64,000 bases of DNA, taken from the NCBI GenBank assembly GCA_021018995.1, contig CM037596.1, forward strand, positions 15,947,501 to 16,011,500, read 5' to 3'. The notes under the pieces are model-generated. The model ran no database searches. It saw only the letters and a program-made list of their open reading frames with translations, and was not told where the DNA came from. The translations under genes were made by a program, and so were the position numbers. Shown piece after piece: positions 57,999 through 64,000 of this stretch. This DNA is from Chloranthus sessilifolius. Taxonomy: Eukaryota > Streptophyta > Magnoliopsida > Chloranthales > Chloranthaceae. How positions within the stretch are numbered: position 1 is the stretch's first letter; every line of letters begins with the position of its first letter.

Positions 57999-58387
57999 GT
58001 CGATTAATCGAAAGCCAAATCGATTAATCGATTCTCAAAATTGATTAATCGAGATTCAAATTCGATTAATCGATCCCAAATCGATTAATCGAGTTTACAA
58101 CATAAGGCAGTCGATTCTTAAATCGAGTAGTCGAGGTCTCAAAATCGATTAATCGATCCCAAATCGATTAATCGAAATTCAAAATCGATTAATCGAAATC
58201 CCAATTCGATTAGTCGATTTCCCCAGGTTTCATTTCTCCAGTGGCTGGAGCTTCCCAGTCGATTAGTCAATTTCCAAATCGACTAATCGAATTCCAAATC
58301 GATTAATCGAAATCGGGATTCCATGACTTTTTAACTTCTTAGACCAAATTGATTAATCGAACTCTAATTTCGATTAATCGATTTGGT
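57999..58387. repeat. TCGATTAATCGA palindrome array, D 5' LTR
   Basis: Equivalent to 47983-48358, with some units lost and a 50-bp phrase gained (TCCAGTGGCTGGAGC near 58236), which resembles the CACTGGC phrase in the internal array. Confidence 0.9.
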
Positions 58388-58756
58388 CAGATTCAGCCCC
58401 CTCTCGGGCTGATCTTCCAAATATTTGTCAACCTATTTTTCTTTCTTTTTCTAAGCCTTTATCCTATTCTTTTAAGCATTCTTAACCACACTTAAACTTC
58501 TACAATCTATGCATTTAATTCCCATAAAATTTACCTCAATCAAGCCTCAATTTGATTGGATCTTAAAGTTGGAATGGCTAGGGTTCTAGCTTTAGCTCTA
58601 AAGGATCTTTCGCGTTGAATTCGACTTTAATACTCGAATCCGTCTCCCTTGGCTTGCATTTACTCCTTGCTTAACAACCCTCTTTACTTCTCTCCCTCTC
58701 TCTCTCTTCTTAACTCTTTTAACAACCAAACAAGAGTAAGTTAGGGTTCTTTAACC

Positions 58757-58764
58757 CTTTTATA
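58757..58764 (-). promoter_or_regulatory. TATA box of D 5' LTR
   Basis: Minus strand TATAAAAG, followed by AACCCTAAC (telo-box-like) and a GA-rich leader. About 210 bp inside the LTR start. Missing from the left LTR. Confidence 0.7.
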
Positions 58765-58971
58765 CTTGTTTTCCACGTGTTACGCACATACACCTAGGTA
58801 GGTGTATGTAACTCTAGATCTTTCCTACACTCCACATAGTTGCATAAATTTCTCATCACATCCGTTCATCACTCCTCGAGTCGACTAATGGACTCCTATT
58901 TAGTCAAACCTATGACCAGTCGGGCACGGATCCTGAGGTCACCGTTTAACGCGATTTTTTCGGTTATTACA

Positions 58972-59420
58972 ACGGGAGAGCCTGTCATTTATCTGTGAAA
59001 TTAGAACATAGAGCTCTGTGGGCCATCAAAGCATTGAATTTCGAGCTGGATGCATCCGGGGAATATCGAAACCTTGAACTCAATGAACTAGAGGAAATTC
59101 ACAATGATGCATATCAAAATGCTCGAATTTACAAGACCAAGGCTTTTCATGATAAGCACATTTTGCAAAAGAATTTTGCGCCTGGCCAACAAGTGTGGTT
59201 CTATAATTCGAGGTTAAAGTTATTCCCAGGACAATTATGAAGTCGTTGGGATGGTCTCTACACCATTATAGAAACAATCCCTCATGGGGTTGTCACTATC
59301 CGAAATCCAAAAGACGACCGTACTTTTAAGGTCAATGGGCAAAGGTTAAAACTGATGAGTACACAAGAAGAAAACGGGACAGTGATCAAACTGACACTGA
59401 AAGACCCGGAGTATGTCTGA
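58972..59420 (+). pseudogene. C integrase, last part
   Basis: Resumes with GRACHLSVKLEHRALWAIKA, then LNELEEIHNDAYQNARIYKT and FAPGQQVWFYNSRLKLFPGQ. A TGA at 59238 interrupts it, and WDGLYTIIE and KVNGQRLK follow. This is the SH3-like tail of the Athila integrase, ending with TGA at 59420. The first five bases are the right copy of the D target duplication. Confidence 0.9.
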
Positions 59421-59771
59421 AATACTTTCGGGCAATGTCGAGCTACCGACTCATCGGTGGCAATATTGTGTAAATTAATTAGGTTTATCAACTAGTTATT
59501 TTATCGGTACAAAGAATCATAGTAAGTACGATTTCTTATACCAAATACGTTCTCCCATTGGAAATCATAGGGATTATGATTGAGGAGAGTGTGTTGTCCG
59601 AGCCTGCGTATTTTGTTATCAAAAAGGCACAATCGTCAATAACCAAAGCATCACCTCGATTCACGCTATGCATCCGCGTCTAATAGAGAAGTTAATGACG
59701 CCACCAAATGATCCTCCTTCTTCAATGCCTGCCATAATACATATTTATGGTGACTTTTCATATCCCCTGGC

Positions 59772-59779
59772 TATAAATA
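59772..59779 (+). promoter_or_regulatory. TATA box downstream of C pol
   Basis: GGCTATAAATATACATTCC, 60 bp upstream of the ATG of a small ORF, with a CT-rich leader (CCTTTCCCT, TTTCCTTTCACTTTC). It looks like an internal promoter. Confidence 0.55.
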
Positions 59780-59831
59780 TACATTCCTTTCCCTAAAATA
59801 TCACATTCCATTTGTTTCCTTTCACTTTCAA

Positions 59832-60044
59832 ATGGCAAAACCACCGAGTTGGTCAGAAATCAGCGAAGCATTTGAGCGTCTTCTCAGACGCTATGAAGAA
59901 GAAATCAATGCGCTCCTAGAGGAGAGGGTGCGACTAATTTAGGAGATCCATTCTCTTTTCACCAGCCCGAAAGTCCCTGATGCACCTTCGCGCTTGCCAA
60001 GTAGTACACCCCATCCCCCTTCCCCACCCCCACCATCTTCTTAA
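59832..60044 (+). pseudogene. C small ORF, coiled coil plus proline-rich tail
   Basis: ATG at 59832: MAKPPSWSEISEAFERLLRR, then YEEEINALLEERVRLI and TAG (59940). The same frame continues with EIHSLFTSPKVPDAPSRLPS and a Pro-rich end to TAA at 60042. That gives 71 codons with one in-frame TAG. The first half predicts an amphipathic helix. Not recognised; Athila elements often have an env-like or accessory frame in this place, but this is far shorter. Confidence 0.45.
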
Positions 60045-62248
60045 GCCATCCCTTTCCCTCTCTAGTTGCTTCCAGTGTCGTAGATAGTGTGTGTCTAGAT
60101 TTTTCCTAGGTTTATACTCTTCATGAAATTAGTTTTTAATTTTTCTATACTTTCTATAGTTTTCTATCTATATTCATTGTAAATATTCCATGAATATATA
60201 AAAATTTTCCTTTACTAACTTTCTAATGTAGTTACTGTTTCTAATTTTTATTTCCCATTTTTGTTACTTATGATCTGAGATTAAGTCAGATGTGTTTTCC
60301 TCAAGTTTGGGGGAAATTCTTTTGACAAGATTTTTCCACCCGGTGTAATATCAGCAATATCAGTAATTTAAGGTAACTTTTTGGTTGTATCCCCTATTTT
60401 TTATTTTTGCACAATGAGGATATTGTCCAGAGTAAGTTTGGGAGGATATACAACTTATGTATATATTAGTTTAATTTTGTAAACAACACTTTTTTTTACT
60501 TTTAGCATTTTTGCAGAATTTTTTTTTTCATTCTGTTTTAGTTTTTAGTAGTTCTTAGTTTTTAATTTTTTTTTTGCTATTTAAATATCATTTGTGAATA
60601 ATGATAGATAAAAATTTATGATTCCTAAAAATTTCATGGTCCATCGTAGCAAAAAGTTCAATAATCAGAAAATAGAGCAGTTACAATTTATGTTTAGCCC
60701 TTTTGAATATTGTATCAGAATTGAATGTTTGAAACTATAAGTTGATTTAAACTGTAATATTTAGATTATAGTTTTTAAATTATATAACCAGTGAGCTTTT
60801 GAGCCATATTTCCTCTATTCAGAGAAAAACTGCTATCTATTCAAGCTTAAATTCTATTGAACTTCTTATCTTATTTTTAATAAAATCTCATATTGTTGAA
60901 CTTAGAATCAATAATTTTATCATTACGATAATTTATTTGTTTTAGAACTATCTATTAATTATACCAAAAAAATATGACACTCATGCTAGTAAATAGTGAA
61001 AATGATTAAAGGCCATCTTTTGTTAGTCAAAGCCAAAAAGCCAAAATCCCATAAAGAAATTATCCTTTGAACCTATATTAGAAGCCTAAATCAAATTTCT
61101 TTGTACCAAGATTTTATAAACCCTTAGCCATATATACTACCCAAAACTTTTAACCTTTAACCCGTACAATTTTTTAGAGTTTAGAATACAAAAGAAGGAA
61201 CAAAGAGGGAGTAAAATGAATAAAAGTCAAACAGATAAGGGACATGCCGAAAAATGATACAACTGAAAAGAAATAAAAGAAAAAGAAGTACGAAATCGTA
61301 AAATAAGATTCTACAAAAGAGAAGCAAAAAGCTTCCAAACTAAAAAATCCAAAGGATATCTGAAGAAAATCAAAAGAAGAAATGAGATTTACACAAGAAC
61401 AAGAAAAAAAAAGGAAACAAAAAATGGGAAGAAGTCATCCAACTTTTTGCATACTTACTGAAGTAGAAAAAAATAGAAGAAGAAAATTAGAGAAGGAAGA
61501 ACTAAATTCTCAGAAACCTCTGAATCCTATCTACCTTTCTTTGAAACTTCATAACCTAAAGCCCCATTATAAGCTGAAGGAAAGACCTTCTTTATTTACG
61601 ATTTGCAAAAGCATGAGTCTAGTAGAGATGTGAATAATAGATACTATAAATGAACATGAAATCATAAGACTAGAATAGATTATCTTTTTCCATGAGGTTT
61701 AATTTTTTGCAATTATCCTTTGAATAAATTCTTTTAAAAATATATTGGGAGAATCCAAAATTTTGATATTTTTTTTTTAGAGTAAGCAGAAAAGTGAGAG
61801 TTTTTGGATAAAAATATTTTTTAAATCTGTAGTTTAGAAAATTTTATGAAGAATAAATTGTTCATTGGTACACACACACTCCACGCTTTACAAGATTAAA
61901 ATTGTTGAGTTCTGATCAAGGATGATTGTTAGGATGGAAAGTGATAGATAAAGGAATCATACTTTTGAAAATCATAATAACCATATGAAGATTAACTTAA
62001 CAGTGTACCAAATTAGTGTAGATTATTAATTTTTTCCTTTGTTTAAATTTTTTTTGAAAAATTTAAAAATATTTTGAAGTTTATAGATAACTTCATTGAA
62101 AACCTTCAGGAAACTATAATTCCTCCACTAGGGATCACCTAGGGGTTTAAAGGCTTATTGCATCTGCTAAATGCAATCGTGCTTCCTATGAAAGTAACAT
62201 TTCTTTTTTAGATTAATATTTCTCTTCCTTATTTGCTAGGGACTAGCA
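60045..62248 (+). other. C 3' non-coding region
   Basis: Long untranslated region typical of Athila. It includes CAATGAGGATATTGTCCAGA and AAGTTTGGGAGGAT near 60412-60440, a known type of conserved motif in these elements, preceded by CAAGTTTGGGGGAAAT near 60302. The rest is A-rich. The 83-codon frame at 61382-61633 is Lys/Arg-rich and probably spurious. Confidence 0.65.
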
Positions 62249-62265
62249 AAGAGGAAGTTTGGGAG
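62249..62265 (+). other. C polypurine tract
   Basis: AAAGAGGAAGTTTGGGAG directly before the LTR start TGTGATCGG. It contains the same AAGTTTGGG core as the two upstream motifs. Confidence 0.85.
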
Positions 62266-63602
62266 TGTGATCGGTCACTTAATTTACCAATTTATTACCC
62301 TTAACTTAGTGATGCTAGATCTCAGTTTGCTACTAACAAGCTACTGATGTACATATATTAAGAAAAATTAATAAAAGAAAATCAAAATATTAATCTTCGT
62401 CAAAATAAACTAAAAAAGTAATAAGAAAGACGATTGAACGTGAAGGACGATTCGACGATGTTTGAAAGCTAAGAAATCGTGCTTTATGATTGAACGAAAC
62501 CAAAGAAAGAAATAAGAAACCGTAATTTATGATTCTTCAGAAATCGTTCAAAGCAAAAGGCGATACAAAAGAGAAAACGATCGATCGTAATATAGAATCG
62601 TTCATTGATAAATCTGTAACAGAAGAGAAAAATTGTGATTTACGATTTCACAAAAATAAGCTTCTCATTATTGCTGATCACGTGAAGATCTACACTGCTA
62701 TAAACTAAAATAGAAGAACTCTTAAATTAGAAGTTTGGTAAATCACAAATGTGAGAAGATTGATGAAGATAAACTCCTAAAGATCTCGATTATTAAAATA
62801 AAGGAGAAAATTCAGAAGTGCATCAACCACTGAAAGCAAAGAAGATAAAATTAGGAATTAGAGTTATATTAGGAATCTATTGTTTGTAGTAGTTTCTTTT
62901 ATTAGAATTAGATCACTGTAAATTAACCCCTTATGATTTATAACTAAGAGGGCTCGGCATAGGAATAATTTTATTGAAGGAATTATCAGAATCAATTGAC
63001 AACTAAGGTTGGATTTTCTTCTGATCAATTTAGAGTAATTTAGTTTAGATATCCAAGGTTCTTCGATTATAATTGACGACTGTGATTGAGTGCTGGAAGA
63101 TTAGTGTAGATATCCGTAGTTTCTCAGAAGCAATTGACGCCTACAGTTGAGGGGTGAAAGATATATTTTTGCTTTGCTTTCTAGTTTAGATTTATTTTTA
63201 TTGCAATTTACTTCTTTGTAAACATTTCCAAGTTTTGATTTGAATTGACGACTCAGGTTGAGATTTAAAGATCAGTATAACGATTTTACTTTCCATTATT
63301 AATTTTTTAAAATTTGATTGATGACCAAGTTTTAGGAGATTGTTGATTAGATTAAATCTGTGTTAAGAATTTTAGTTTTTGATTGACGCCTAAATTCTAG
63401 AAGACTGCAATACGGTGTAACGGTACTTTTAATTTCATAAATAACTTAAAACTGAAGGAGATTGATTGACGACCAGGATCCAGAAGTTTGAAGATTAGGA
63501 TTTATTTTCTTGCACTTTAGTTTAAAGAACCAGTCTTTTATTCATATTTCTCAAGTAGTTTAGAACCTTAAAAATAAATATAAGTTTTTTTTATAAATAA
63601 AA
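62266..63602 (+). repeat. C 3' LTR, interrupted by D2
   Basis: Starts TGTGATCGGTCAC and follows the 5' LTR to the equivalent of about position 42225 (ATATAAGTTTTT), where D2 begins. The missing end presumably lies beyond the window. Confidence 0.9.
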
Positions 63603-64000
63603 TGTGACAGCCCGGATTTCGATACCCCGAAACTCGTGCTATCAGCACGATCCTCCAGACCATGCCCCAAAACTATGCACGGAATATTGGTATAACAAGT
63701 AATGATAAATAAATAAAGTAATAATTGCATAAAGCGGAAAAGTAACATGCCCATCTGGCATAACCAAAAGACAGTTCTACTTTCATGCCACTACATGAAA
63801 AGAGAACCGATCCGAATCATCGGTGATAAACAAATCACCCCAGATGGTTTGCCAAAAGAATAATCCAATTTAATTATATTATTTAAGAAATAAAGGCTTG
63901 ACATACCAAGTCGTACAATTAGCTCTCAAAAACTACTCTCTGTCAAAGTACACAGCAGAGTCTCCTAGAATAAGTCCTTGGGAGGAGGCTCCAACTCGTC
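63603..64000 (-). mobile_element. D2: second D-family LTR, cut by window edge
   Basis: Starts TGTGACAGCCCGGATTTCG and matches the D LTRs from their plus-strand left end for the full 398 bp, with more differences than the two D LTRs show between themselves. Whether it is a solo LTR or the 3' LTR of a full element cannot be seen. The acidic exon starts at 63965 (stop) and runs off the edge. Confidence 0.92.

Larger units (their letters stand above)
46443..58971 (-). mobile_element. D: Del/Tekay-type chromovirus with extra ORF, 12529 bp
   Basis: Complete LTR-to-LTR element in reverse orientation, flanked by ACGGG at 46438-46442 and 58972-58976, inside the integrase of C. Order on the minus strand: LTR, initiator-Met primer site, gag, zinc knuckle, probable intron, protease, RT, RNase H, integrase, chromodomain-like tail, palindrome array, extra ORF, polypurine tract, LTR. 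The LTRs differ by a few percent, mostly transitions, and by a 340-bp deletion. It is clearly younger than C, B and A1. Confidence 0.95.
56459..58971 (-). repeat. D 5' LTR (right), complete
   Basis: 2513 bp. On the minus strand: TGTAATAACCG..., TATAAAAG (58757-58764), a leader with AACCCTAAC and GAGAGAGAGAG, the palindrome array (57999-58387), acceptor plus acidic exon (56828-56931), end GGGCTGTCACA. It differs from the left LTR at scattered transitions, many at CG or TG/CA sites, and keeps the 340 bp the left one lost. Confidence 0.93.
40903..63602 (+). mobile_element. C: Athila-like Ty3/gypsy element, old, split by D and D2
   Basis: 5' LTR 40903-42350, primer site 42357, remnant gag, protease, RT, RNase H, integrase split at 46442/58972, a long 3' non-coding region with a small ORF, polypurine tract and 3' LTR from 62266, which D2 interrupts at 63603. 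The primer site TGGCGCC, the long region after pol and the protease motif DIGASVNLL are Athila traits. LTRs differ by roughly one base in eight where I aligned them by eye, so it is old. Most of gag and the start of RT are deleted. Confidence 0.9.

Noticed and set aside
61382-61633. 83-codon Lys/Arg-rich frame in the C 3' region
   Set aside because: Low-complexity purine-rich sequence, no start context, no counterpart known to me.
1-64000. tRNA, rRNA or snoRNA genes
   Set aside because: I looked for tRNA-like and 5S-like signals; only the primer-binding sites complementary to tRNA ends were found.

Overview
This is plant nuclear DNA, and nearly all of it is transposable elements. The evidence is LTR retrotransposons primed from initiator-Met tRNA (TGGTATCAGAG) and from the Athila-type site (TGGCGCC), chromodomain integrases, L1 and RTE-like LINE remnants, a MULE transposase, hAT- and Mutator-type MITEs, and two traces of plant host genes. 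No bacterial gene organisation, rRNA, tRNA or CRISPR array was seen. The species cannot be named; a flowering plant is the safe reading. Names A1, B, C, D, D2, E and MITE-X are mine.

Left part (1-20 kb). A1 (1-5326, minus) is a decayed Ty3/gypsy chromovirus cut by the window edge, with its 5' LTR at 4301-5326. Then come a LINE-like scrap, an eroded gypsy pol (about 6.0-7.0 kb) and the 3' end of a minus-strand L1. That L1 was split by element B (7458-16238, plus), a full LTR element with 5-bp target duplication CTATG. B was itself hit by a 793-bp hAT-type MITE in its protease (10237-11029, 8-bp duplication) and by a solo LTR of the A family in its chromodomain tail (14131-15108, duplication CCTTC). 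A second, plus-strand L1 (about 16.9-18.8 kb) carries a 213-bp solo TRIM-like LTR. An exact-length 398-bp tandem duplication of RTE-like sequence follows.

Middle (20-41 kb). At 20151-20248 (minus) lies what looks like the first coding exon of the Mediator subunit MED25, with a splice donor, a CT-rich leader and a Mutator-type MITE just upstream. A cluster of palindromic MITEs (MITE-X) surrounds E (22126-25356), a 3.2-kb Del/Tekay-type LTR. After a 92-bp tandem repeat comes a decayed mudrA-like MULE transposase gene (30145-33170), a 594-bp hAT-type MITE with a perfect 82-bp palindrome, a possible promoter plus first exon near 37.5 kb, and a broken DUF724 domain (38.6-39.3 kb).

Right part (41-64 kb). 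C (from 40903 to beyond 63602, plus) is an old Athila-like element missing most of gag and the start of RT. D (46443-58971, minus), a younger 12.5-kb Del/Tekay-type chromovirus, sits in its integrase with duplication ACGGG. D2, another copy of the D LTR, interrupts the 3' LTR of C at 63603.

The most unusual material is in D and E. D carries an extra sense ORF downstream of pol with its own TATA box; that TATA box abuts a roughly 650-bp array of TCGATTAATCGA palindromes. A similar array occurs in the D LTRs. D also has a probable 153-bp spliced intron between zinc knuckle and protease. The D and E LTRs each hold a splice acceptor followed by a short acidic terminal exon of almost equal length, and in E a phase-compatible first exon exists. 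In C, a small coiled-coil/proline-rich ORF downstream of pol also has its own TATA box.
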